From positions 930,001 to 994,000 of the forward strand of contig NZ_JAPDRH010000003.1 in NCBI RefSeq assembly GCF_040706555.1: DNA of 64,000 bases, given 5' to 3'. How positions within the stretch are numbered: the stretch's first letter is position 1; every line of letters begins with the position of its first letter. Source of the stretch: Lentisalinibacter salinarum. GTDB lineage: Bacteria; Pseudomonadota; Gammaproteobacteria; Steroidobacterales; Woeseiaceae. A model generated the notes under the pieces. The model was not told where the DNA came from and ran no database searches. It saw only the letters and a list, made by a program, of their open reading frames with translations. The translations under genes and the position numbers were made by a program. Positions 33,262 through 40,776 of the stretch are shown piece after piece.

Positions 33262-34320
33262 TCAGTCGGGCTCGCTCCGTCTCCGCTTCAGCTCCGTGAC
33301 CTGCCTGACCTGTTTGGCGAATTCCCGGGCACTGCGCCGAGTTTCTGCGAGACTGGCCGTGTGGCGTGTGCTCTCCCGCTGCAGTTTCCGGTAGTTCTCC
33401 AGCCGGCGCCCATCCAGCTGCCCGGCGTCGATCGCCTCACGCACTGCGCAGCCCGGCTCCGACTCGTGGCCGCAGTCGGCGAACCGGCATTGCCGGGCCA
33501 GCGATTCGATATCCTCGAAAACGGCGCCCAGTGCATCACCGACGTCGGCGACCTTCAGCTCTCTCATGCCCGGCACGTCGATCACGACGCCTCCGCCCGG
33601 CAGCCGATACAGCGACCGGGAGGTCGTCGTATGACGCCCCTTCTTGTCGTCTTCACGGATGGCTGCCGTCGCCGCCACGCTCCCGCCCATGAGCGTGTTC
33701 AGTATCGTCGTCTTACCGACACCGGACGATCCCACCAGTGCCACCGTCGTCCCCGGCTCCATCCAGGCACGGAGGTCGCCGAAGGATTCTGCGTCCAGCG
33801 CGTTCAGCATGACGACGGAAATGCCCGCCTGCACGCTCCGGGCCCGGGCGACGTAGGAGTCCGCATCCTCCGCGAGGTCCATCTTGGTCAGCACGACGAC
33901 GGGCAGCACGCCGGCCTCCCCGGCGAGCGCCAGGTAGCGCTCGAGGCGTGACTCCCTGAACTCCTCGTTACAGGAACTCACGACGAACAGGATGTCGACG
34001 TTCGCGGCGATCAGCTGGAGCTCGGTCTTCTCGCCGGCGGCGACGCGCCGGAAGATGCTCTTGCGCCCCAGCACGCGCTCGATCCTCGATCCGCCGCCGG
34101 AGAGCACGACCCAGTCACCGACGGTCGGCCGGTCCTCCGGTGGAGCCGACGGATAGTCGGAGGGCAGCGGCAGCGTCTTCTCGCCGGCACCGTCCAGGAC
34201 TCGCAGCACCGACCGCTGTACCTGAGAGACCCGCGCGATGCGACCGTCCTCCAGTTCTTCCACCGTCAGCTGGGCGACGAAGAACGGAGTCAGGCCGAGG
34301 TTGCGCAATTCGCTGTTCAT
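33262..34320 (-). CDS. rsgA: Ribosome small-subunit-dependent GTPase RsgA (YjeQ)
   Basis: 352 residues, circularly permuted GTPase that assists 30S maturation. OB-like N-terminal domain (GDWVVL near residue 68), G4 TKMD near 145, G1 VGSSGVGKTTILNTL near 195, G2 GRHTTTSRSLY near 228, G3 DVPGMREL near 245, and zinc knuckle CRFADCGHESEPGC near 285. Convergent with the DUF167 gene with only 8 bp between stops. Some organisms carry RsgA-like paralogues; this one has every motif. Confidence 0.94.
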   Translation of the reverse strand: MNSELRNLGLTPFFVAQLTVEELEDGRIARVSQVQRSVLRVLDGAGEKTLPLPSDYPSAPPEDRPTVGDWVVLSGGGSRIERVLGRKSIFRRVAAGEKTELQLIAANVDILFVVSSCNEEFRESRLERYLALAGEAGVLPVVVLTKMDLAEDADSYVARARSVQAGISVVMLNALDAESFGDLRAWMEPGTTVALVGSSGVGKTTILNTLMGGSVAATAAIREDDKKGRHTTTSRSLYRLPGGGVVIDVPGMRELKVADVGDALGAVFEDIESLARQCRFADCGHESEPGCAVREAIDAGQLDGRRLENYRKLQRESTRHTASLAETRRSAREFAKQVRQVTELKRRRSEPD

Positions 34321-34390
34321 GGAATGTCCCGGGATAATGGCGGCATATTAGCGCTTGTGCGATGCTCCCGACACACAGGCCGGGGGACCG

Positions 34391-34870
34391 ATGATCGAAT
34401 TCAGAGACCTGCGCGCATCCGACCAGTCGGTCCTCTGGGACTGGCTGCACATCGCTTTGTGGGACCCGCCACCGGCCGGCCTGCGGCCCCGCGAGGTGCT
34501 CGACGATCCGGGCGTGCGCATCTACGCCGAAGACTGGGGGCGGCCGACCGATATCGGTGCCGTCGCGGTAGTGGACGGTAAAGACGCCGGCGCCTGCTGG
34601 ATGCGCGTGCTGCCCCGGGGAGTCGGCCTCGCTTCCATCGACGACACGACACCACAGCTCGGTATCGCGCTCGAACCACCCTATCAGCGCCGAGGTCTCG
34701 GCGAGCCGCTGATGCGCGAAGCCCTCGGCCGCGCTTGGCGGGCCCGGCATGACAAGGTATCCCTGACTGTGCATCCCGAAAATCCGGCCATCCCGCTCTA
34801 CGAGCGCTGCGGCTTCGAGAAGGTCGAGATCCGCCGCGGCTATCACCTCATGGTCGTGACCCGGCCATGA
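34391..34870 (+). CDS. GNAT-family N-acetyltransferase
   Basis: 159 residues. Acetyl-CoA-binding motif A is visible as QLGIALEPPYQRRGLGEPLMREALGRA (R/QxxGxG/A within YQRRGLG) and motif B as VHPENPAIPLYERCGFEKVEI. Acceptor substrate unknown. Divergent from rsgA; its stop overlaps an upstream in-frame ATG of the following gene. Confidence 0.88.
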   Translation: MIEFRDLRASDQSVLWDWLHIALWDPPPAGLRPREVLDDPGVRIYAEDWGRPTDIGAVAVVDGKDAGACWMRVLPRGVGLASIDDTTPQLGIALEPPYQRRGLGEPLMREALGRAWRARHDKVSLTVHPENPAIPLYERCGFEKVEIRRGYHLMVVTRP

Positions 34871-34899
34871 TCACTGAACCAGCAAGGGAGAATACGATC

Positions 34900-35280
34900 A
34901 TGCACAAGGGATCTTGCCTCTGCGGCGCCGTCACGTTCGAGGTGAGCGGCGAGCTCGCCACGCCGGATGCCTGCCACTGTTCCCAGTGCCGCAAGCAGTC
35001 GGGCCACTACTGGGCGGCGACCGACGTTCCGAAGAGCCGCGTCACCCTCCACGGCGAGGACAACCTGACCTGGTACCAGGCCTCGGACAAGGCGCGGCGG
35101 GGCTTCTGCTCCACCTGCGGGTCGTTCCTGTTCTGGGAGGCGATCGGTGGAGAGGAATTCGGCATCGCCATGGGCGCCTTCGACGGCCCTACCGGCGTGA
35201 AACTCGGCCTGCACATTTTCGTGGCGGACAAGGGCGACTACTACGAGATCGCCGACGGTCTGCCGCAGAATCCGCAATAA
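34900..35280 (+). CDS. GFA/CENP-V family zinc protein
   Basis: 126 residues with the zinc-binding cysteine pattern of glutathione-dependent formaldehyde-activating-like proteins: GSCLCGAVTFEVSG at the N-terminus, ACHCSQCRKQSGHYW near residue 25 and RGFCSTCGSFLFW near 70. Physiological role usually unproven. ATG 34900 has AAGGGAG nine bases upstream; ATG 34867 would overlap the GNAT stop and add 11 residues. Five bases after the stop a REP cluster begins. Confidence 0.88.
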   Translation: MHKGSCLCGAVTFEVSGELATPDACHCSQCRKQSGHYWAATDVPKSRVTLHGEDNLTWYQASDKARRGFCSTCGSFLFWEAIGGEEFGIAMGAFDGPTGVKLGLHIFVADKGDYYEIADGLPQNPQ

Positions 35281-35285
35281 CTAAC

Positions 35286-35401
35286 GTAGGAGGGCCTTCA
35301 GGCCCGATTGATTAATGAATCGGGGCTAAAGCCCCTCCTACAGGCACCCTGTGGGAGGGGCTTCAGGCGCGATACGCTTTCGGGCCTGAAGGCCCTCCTA
35401 C
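35286..35401. repeat. REP-like repeat cluster D
   Basis: Four alternating units between two convergent genes: GTAGGAGGGCCTTCAGGCCC from 35286, inverted GGGGCTAAAGCCCC unit to 35341, GTGGGAGGGGCTTCAGGCGC from 35351, and inverted GGGCCTGAAGGCCCTCCTAC to 35401. The last unit's TAC is the complement of the stop codon of the minus-strand transsulfuration gene. Confidence 0.9.
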
Positions 35402-36558
35402 ATCGTCAGCGCGTGTTCCAGGTCTGCGATCAGGTCGTCGACGTCCTCCACGCCCACCGAGAGGCGGATGAGAGTGTCGCTGATGCCGAGCGCCTCGCGC
35501 TTGTCCTTCGGTATGGAGGCGTGGGTCATGATGGCCGGGTGCTCGATCAGGCTTTCCACGCCGCCCAGACTCTCGGCCAGTGCGAACACCTCGCAGCGCT
35601 CGAGGAAGCGGCGGGATTCCTCCAGACCGCCCTTCATGAAAAACGTGACGATACCGCCGCCACCGCGCATCTGCCGTGACGCCAGTTCGTGCTGGGGATG
35701 GCTCGCGAGCCCCGGGTAGACCACCTCTTCCACTTCATCGCGGCCCACCAGCCATTCGGCGATCGCACTCGCGTTGTCGTTGTGGCGCTGCATTCTGAGT
35801 GCGAGCGTCTTCACGCCGCGGAGCGCGAGGAAGCTGTCGAACGGCCCTGCAATCGCGCCCACCGAGTTCTGCAGGTAGGCGAGGCGCTCCGACAGCTCGT
35901 CGGTCGCGGCCACGGCGATGCCGCCCACCATGTCCGAGTGGCCGCTCAGGTACTTGGTGACGGAGTGCACGACGATGTCACACCCGCGCGCGAGCGGCTG
36001 CTGACTCCAGGGCGTGGCGAAGGTGTTGTCGGCCACCAGCAGACAGTCGTGCTCCCGGGCGATCGCTGCCGCCGCCTCGATGTCCACCAGTTTCAGCAGA
36101 GGATTGCTGGGGCTCTCCAGCCACAGCATGCGCGTCTCCGGCCGGATGGCGGCGCGGATGGCATCGCGGTCCGTGAAGTCGACGAAATCGAAGTCGAGAT
36201 TCGCGGAGCGTTTGCGCACGCCGTCGAACAGCCGGAACGTGCCGCCATAGAGGTCGTCCATCGCCACCACGTGGGAGCCGGCGTCCAGCAGCTCCAGCAC
36301 GGTAGCAATTGCCGCCATCCCCGAGGCGAACGCGAACGCGCCGGCACCGCCCTCGAGATCCGCCATGCAGCGCTCCCATGCCGCCCGGGTGGGGTTCTGC
36401 GTGCGCGAGTATTCGTAGCCCTGGTGCCGGCCGGGGCTCGACTGCACGTAGGTGGAGGTGGCGTAGATCGGCGGCATGATGGCGCCGGTGGACGGATCCG
36501 GCGACTGCCCGGCATGGATGGTCCGCGTCGCGAAGCCATATTTCCTGTCGCTGCTCAT
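35398..36558 (-). CDS. Cystathionine gamma-lyase/synthase (trans-sulfuration PLP enzyme)
   Basis: 386 residues of the Cys/Met-metabolism PLP family. TRTIHAGQSPDPSTGAIMPPIYATSTY at the N-terminus, YEYSRTQNPTRAAWE near residue 47, and the PLP lysine in VVHSVTKYLSGHSDMVGG near 197. Overlaps the cystathionine beta-synthase gene by four bases (ATGA) and follows it on the same strand, so a cystathionine gamma-lyase role in homocysteine-to-cysteine conversion is likely; gamma-synthase activity cannot be excluded. The TAG stop lies in a REP unit. Confidence 0.9.
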   Translation of the reverse strand: MSSDRKYGFATRTIHAGQSPDPSTGAIMPPIYATSTYVQSSPGRHQGYEYSRTQNPTRAAWERCMADLEGGAGAFAFASGMAAIATVLELLDAGSHVVAMDDLYGGTFRLFDGVRKRSANLDFDFVDFTDRDAIRAAIRPETRMLWLESPSNPLLKLVDIEAAAAIAREHDCLLVADNTFATPWSQQPLARGCDIVVHSVTKYLSGHSDMVGGIAVAATDELSERLAYLQNSVGAIAGPFDSFLALRGVKTLALRMQRHNDNASAIAEWLVGRDEVEEVVYPGLASHPQHELASRQMRGGGGIVTFFMKGGLEESRRFLERCEVFALAESLGGVESLIEHPAIMTHASIPKDKREALGISDTLIRLSVGVEDVDDLIADLEHALTM

Positions 36559-37934
36559 GTCGTCGCCACCTGTCCGCTCTGCTTGCGCAGGTAATTGAGT
36601 ACATCCGATCGTGTGATCAGGCCCAGGAATTCGTCGCCGTCGGTAATGGCGGCATAGGGCTGCACCTGCAGCATCGCCACCAGGTTATCGACGCTGGTGT
36701 CCTTGTCGAGCCGGATGAAAGCGGTCTGCATGGCGTCTGCCACCGCCGCGTGCATCAGCTCGGGGTGGCCGAAGACGAAGCGGATGATGTCGTCTTCGGT
36801 GAGGACGCCCACCAGCCTGCCCTCCTCCATCACCGGCAGCTGGGAGATACCCGCGTTGCGCAGCCGGTTGTGGGCGGTGGTCACCACGTCGGACGGGCCC
36901 ACCGTGATGGTGGCCTGCTCGCCGTGCAGACGGCCGATGAGATCGCGCAGGTCGCCGTAATGCGGCCGGCTGATGAAGCCGTTGTCCTCCATCCAGAAGT
37001 CGTTGTAGAGCTTGGAGAGGTACTTGTTGCCGGTGTCGCAGGCGAAGGCGACGACGCGCTTCGGCTCGGTCTGCTCGCGGCAATAGCGGAGCGCGGCCGC
37101 CAGCAGCGTGCCGGAGGAGGAGCCCGCGAGGATGCCCTCCTGCAGCAGCAGCTCGCGAGCCATGGCGAAGGACTCGGCGTCCGGGATGGTGTAGGCCGCA
37201 TCCACGTCGGAGAGGTCGCAGATCGAGGGGATGAAGTCCTCGCCGATGCCCTCGACCAGCCAGCTGCCCTTCTCGCCCAGCTCGCCGGTTTCAACGTAAT
37301 CGGCCAGCACGGAGCCTTCGGGATCGGCCAGAATCATCTTCACGCCGGTCTCGTGCTCGCGGAAGTACTTCGACATCCCCGAGATCGTGCCGCTGGAGCC
37401 GACGCCCACCACCACGGCGTCGAGATCGCGCTCCATCTGCTCCCAGATCTCCGGTGCCGTCGTCCGCTCGTGGGCCAGCGGGTTGTCGGGGTTGCCGAAC
37501 TGGTTGATGAAGTAGGCACCCCGCTCGTCCGCGATCCGCTTGCCGAGGTCCTGGTAGTACTCCGGGTGTCCCTTGCCGACGTCCGAGCGCGTGAGCACGA
37601 CCTCGGCGCCCATGGCGCGCAGGTTGAAGATCTTCTCCTGGCTCATCTTGTCGGGCAGCACCAGCACCAGGTGATAACCCTTCTGCCCGGCGACCAGCGC
37701 CAGCGCAATGCCCGTGTTGCCCGCTGTCGCCTCCACGATGGTGTCGCCCGGCTTCAGGTCACCGCGCTTCTCGGCCTCCTCGATCATTGAGATGCCGATT
37801 CGATCCTTGATGGAGCCGCCGGGGTTAGCGAGTTCGAGCTTCAGGAACAGGCGGCAGGGGCCGGTATCGAAGCGGCTTACCTCGAGCATCGGCGTGCGGC
37901 CCACCATCTCCAGCACGTTCGAATAGATGTTCAT
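36555..37934 (-). CDS. cbs: Cystathionine beta-synthase with CBS domain pair
   Basis: 459 residues. The N-terminal PLP domain has ANPGGSIKDRIGISMIEEAE (PLP lysine about residue 41), VEATAGNTGIALALV near 70 and GSSSGTLLAAALRYC near 265. The C-terminal part from about 335 is a tandem CBS pair (TTAHNRLRNAGISQLPVMEEGRLVGVLTEDDI; LVAMLQVQPYAAITDGDEFLGLITRSDVLNYL). It condenses serine with homocysteine. ATG 37934 has GGGAAG upstream; the frame runs further but without family similarity. First gene of the transsulfuration pair. Confidence 0.93.
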   Translation of the reverse strand: MNIYSNVLEMVGRTPMLEVSRFDTGPCRLFLKLELANPGGSIKDRIGISMIEEAEKRGDLKPGDTIVEATAGNTGIALALVAGQKGYHLVLVLPDKMSQEKIFNLRAMGAEVVLTRSDVGKGHPEYYQDLGKRIADERGAYFINQFGNPDNPLAHERTTAPEIWEQMERDLDAVVVGVGSSGTISGMSKYFREHETGVKMILADPEGSVLADYVETGELGEKGSWLVEGIGEDFIPSICDLSDVDAAYTIPDAESFAMARELLLQEGILAGSSSGTLLAAALRYCREQTEPKRVVAFACDTGNKYLSKLYNDFWMEDNGFISRPHYGDLRDLIGRLHGEQATITVGPSDVVTTAHNRLRNAGISQLPVMEEGRLVGVLTEDDIIRFVFGHPELMHAAVADAMQTAFIRLDKDTSVDNLVAMLQVQPYAAITDGDEFLGLITRSDVLNYLRKQSGQVATT

Positions 37935-38064
37935 CAGGGCTTCCCATTTCGGAATGGGCGCCATTCTACGCCATGAGTGCGCCGCGGCTAGCCGGCCGGG
38001 CGCCCTGCCGGTAGCATGCCCCGCCAGGGACAACCACGCGGGGCATCGGGACCGTGAGCACATC

Positions 38065-38922
38065 ATGAACGATGCGGCGGAAGACATCGGCGGCTGGCTG
38101 CGGCGCGCCCGGGCGGCGCTGGCGGATGTCTCGGACAGCCCGGCGCTGGACGCGGAGTTGCTGCTCGCGCGCGCGCTCGGCCGCGACCGCAGCTGGCTGA
38201 TCGCACACCGTGACGACACGCCCGACGCGGGGGCGAAGGCGAAGGCGGATGCGTGGCTGGCGCGTCGCGTCACCGGCGAGCCGCTGGCCTACATCACCGG
38301 AACGCGGGAGTTCTGGTCGCTGGAGTTCGAGGTGACACCCGCCGTGCTGATCCCCCGTCCGGACACCGAGATTCTGGTGGAGCGGGCGCTCGAACTGATC
38401 CCCCACGGCGAGCGCTGCCGGGTGCTGGACCTCGGTACCGGCAGCGGCGCAATAGCCATCGCTACTGCCAGCGGTCGGCCCGCGGCCGTGGTGACGGCGA
38501 CGGACGCGAGCGCGCAGGCCCTGGCTGTCGCCCGACGCAATGCCGCTCGCCTCGTGCCGGGGCGAATCCGCTTCGTCGAGAGCGATTGGTTCGGAGGCCT
38601 CGGCGACGAGCGCTACGACCTGATCGTCTCGAATCCTCCCTACGTCGCCCGGGACGACCCGGCCCTGGCCGACGCGGCGATCGGCTTCGAACCCCGGCGC
38701 GCGCTCGCCGCCGGCGCGGACGGCCTGGACGACATCCGGCGCATCGCGGCAGGCCTGCCTGCGCACCTGGCCCCCGGCGGGCGAGCATTGATCGAGCACG
38801 GCGCGATGCAGGCTGCGGGCGTTGCGGGTATCCTCCGGGCCGTGGGTCTGGAGGTCGTCGCCTGCCGGCGGGACCTCGCGGGCGCCGACCGCGTCACGGA
38901 AGCACGGCTCCCGGACGCCTGA
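38065..38922 (+). CDS. prmC: Peptide chain release factor N5-glutamine methyltransferase
   Basis: 285 residues. N-terminal helical domain to about 80, then the SAM methyltransferase fold: VLDLGTGSGAIAIATA near 115 and the glutamine-recognition motif VSNPPYVARDDP near 185. Methylates the GGQ glutamine of RF1 and RF2. Normally in the hemA-prfA-prmC operon; here it sits apart, divergent from cbs and 24 bp ahead of ppiB. Confidence 0.95.
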   Translation: MNDAAEDIGGWLRRARAALADVSDSPALDAELLLARALGRDRSWLIAHRDDTPDAGAKAKADAWLARRVTGEPLAYITGTREFWSLEFEVTPAVLIPRPDTEILVERALELIPHGERCRVLDLGTGSGAIAIATASGRPAAVVTATDASAQALAVARRNAARLVPGRIRFVESDWFGGLGDERYDLIVSNPPYVARDDPALADAAIGFEPRRALAAGADGLDDIRRIAAGLPAHLAPGGRALIEHGAMQAAGVAGILRAVGLEVVACRRDLAGADRVTEARLPDA

Positions 38923-38945
38923 CAGCCAGCAACAGGAGAGAGCGA

Positions 38946-39431
38946 GTGGTCATTTTCGAGACGAGCCTGGGCGACATCAGGATAGAGCTGATGACGGAGG
39001 AAGCCCCCGTCACGACGGACAACTTCCGCCGTTACGTGGAAGAAGGCTTCTACGACGAGACCATCTTCCACCGGGTCATCCCCGGCTTCGTCATCCAGGG
39101 CGGCGGCCATACCGAGGACATGAGCCGCAAGCCCACCCGCGACCCGATCACGAACGAGGCCGACAACGGCGTGAAGAATCTGCGCGGCACGCTGTCGATG
39201 GCCCGAACGCAGGACAAGGACAGCGCGACATCCCAGTTCTTCATCAACCTCAAGGACAACGCGTTCCTGGACCACGGCTCCCGCGACTTCGGCTACGCCG
39301 TATTCGCGAAGGTGGCCGACGGCATGGAGGTGGTCGACAAGATCGCGGCCGTGGAGACGGGCAACCGGGGCGGACACAGTGACGTGCCCATGGAGCCCGT
39401 GAAGATCGTCTCGGCGCGCCTCGAAGACTGA
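38946..39431 (+). CDS. ppiB: Peptidyl-prolyl cis-trans isomerase (cyclophilin, cytoplasmic)
   Basis: 161-residue single-domain cyclophilin without signal peptide. FHRVIPGFVIQGG near residue 42 holds the catalytic arginine region, GTLSMARTQDKDSATSQFFINLKDN near 85-105 is the signature, and GYAVFAKVADGMEVVDKI follows. Starts at GTG 38946 after AGGAGAGAGCGA. Confidence 0.95.
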   Translation: MVIFETSLGDIRIELMTEEAPVTTDNFRRYVEEGFYDETIFHRVIPGFVIQGGGHTEDMSRKPTRDPITNEADNGVKNLRGTLSMARTQDKDSATSQFFINLKDNAFLDHGSRDFGYAVFAKVADGMEVVDKIAAVETGNRGGHSDVPMEPVKIVSARLED

Positions 39432-39445
39432 GCGAAGACCGGGCC

Positions 39446-40180
39446 TTGAGCACACCACTGCGTTACGCACGGCACCTGCCGCTGACCGGGTTCGGCGCCG
39501 AGGGGCAGCGACGGCTCGCCACCACCCGCGTGCTCGTGATCGGCATCGGCGGCCTCGGCTGCCCGGTCGCCGCCTATCTCACCGCCGCGGGCGTGGGCCA
39601 GCTGGTGCTGAACGACTTCGACACCGTCGACGAGACCAACCTCGCCCGCCAGTTTCTCTACACCGCCGACGACCTCGGCAAGCGGAAGGTGGAGATCGCC
39701 GCCGCCCGGCTGCACATCATCAACGGGGCCGTGCGCCACGAGATGATCGACCGGCGGCTGGAGGGCGAGGCCCTGGCCGCGGCCGTCCGTGACGCGGACG
39801 TGGTGGTGGACGCCAGCGACAACTTCGCCACCCGCTTCGCCGTCAACGCGGCCTGCGTGGCCGCGCGGACACCGCTGGTAAGCGGGGCGGCCATCCGCTA
39901 CGAGGGCCAACTGGCCGTCTTCACGGACTATGACAACCAGCCCTGCTACCGCTGCATCTACGAAGAGGCGGACGAGTCCCTGGAGGACTGCCAGGGCAAC
40001 GGCGTGTTCGCCCCGGTGCCCGGCCTCATCGGCCTGGCCATGGCCAGCGCCGTCATGAAGCTCGTGGCCGGCCTGCCCGTGCACGCCGGCGAGCTGGCAC
40101 TGTACGACGCCATCACCGAGGAATGGCGGCGCATCCGCCTGCGCAAGCGCCCCGATTGCCCGGTCTGCGGCGGCCGCTGA
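39446..40180 (+). CDS. ThiF/MoeB/HesA-family adenylyltransferase
   Basis: 244 residues of the E1-like family that adenylates the C-terminus of a ubiquitin-like sulfur carrier (ThiS or MoaD). Nucleotide loop VLVIGIGGLGCPVAAYLTAAG near residue 30, NDFDTVDETNLARQFLY near 55, VVVDASDNFATRF near 118, and a zinc site from CYRCIYEE near 172 and the C-terminal CPVCGG. TTG start. The carrier protein gene is not adjacent, so thiamine or molybdopterin pathway membership is open. Confidence 0.9.
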   Translation: MSTPLRYARHLPLTGFGAEGQRRLATTRVLVIGIGGLGCPVAAYLTAAGVGQLVLNDFDTVDETNLARQFLYTADDLGKRKVEIAAARLHIINGAVRHEMIDRRLEGEALAAAVRDADVVVDASDNFATRFAVNAACVAARTPLVSGAAIRYEGQLAVFTDYDNQPCYRCIYEEADESLEDCQGNGVFAPVPGLIGLAMASAVMKLVAGLPVHAGELALYDAITEEWRRIRLRKRPDCPVCGGR

Positions 40181-40208
40181 CCGACTGCGACGCCGATTTC
40201 GTCGACAC

Positions 40209-40631
40209 CTATTCGGTGGCTTCGATCGCGGCCTCGAGCTGTTTCTCGGCGTCCGCCACGGCCCGTTTCACGCAGCGGGCGGTGCCCTGCACGCCCTCCC
40301 GCGTGACCGGGAACATCTGGTTCAGCCGCTCGCAGGCCCGTTCCGCGGTCTCCTGGATGCGGCTGCGCAGCTGCTCGACGTCCTTGTGCCGGGCGAGATC
40401 CAGATCCGCGAAGCTTACCTGCCGGCTCAGCTCTATGACTTCGGTCTCGGGCTGGCCCGGTCCGGCGGGCTCGACGGTGCGACGCTCGATGGGCGCACGC
40501 ACCACTACGATCTCCTCGATCACGTCGGCTTCGTCGTCCTGGGCGTATGCCGGTGTCACGGCGGCGCCCGTCGCCAGGACTGCCGCTGCCGGCAGTAGCG
40601 CGCTCAGTGTCAGATACCGGTGAATCCTCAT
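40209..40631 (-). CDS. UrcA-family exported protein
   Basis: 140 residues: signal peptide (LSALLPAAAVLATGAAVTPAYA), then a UrcA-like domain with VSFADLDLARHKDVEQLRSRIQETAERACERL and a paired cysteine near the C-terminus (TARCVKRAVADAEKQLEAAI). The function of the UrcA family is unknown; it is most common in sphingomonads. AAGGAGGGAAAG precedes the ATG. Divergent from the amidohydrolase gene; TTGACC then TTACAG about 18 bp apart on the minus strand could be its promoter. Confidence 0.8.
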   Translation of the reverse strand: MRIHRYLTLSALLPAAAVLATGAAVTPAYAQDDEADVIEEIVVVRAPIERRTVEPAGPGQPETEVIELSRQVSFADLDLARHKDVEQLRSRIQETAERACERLNQMFPVTREGVQGTARCVKRAVADAEKQLEAAIEATE

Positions 40632-40776
40632 CTTTCCCTCCTTGGGGTTGGTTCCTGCCCCTCTTCTCCACTGTAAGGCCGCGGGCGCGATGACGGTCAA
40701 TAGGGGATACTGACTAGCCGCCCGATCGGCGCGGTATACTCCCGTCCCTCCGAATAGCCGAGCACCAGGAGAGTTC

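Noticed and set aside
36555..38273. N-terminal extension of cystathionine beta-synthase to 572 residues
   Set aside because: Sequence before 37934 is antisense to prmC, Ser/Ala/Arg-rich, and lacks similarity; canonical start follows a ribosome site.
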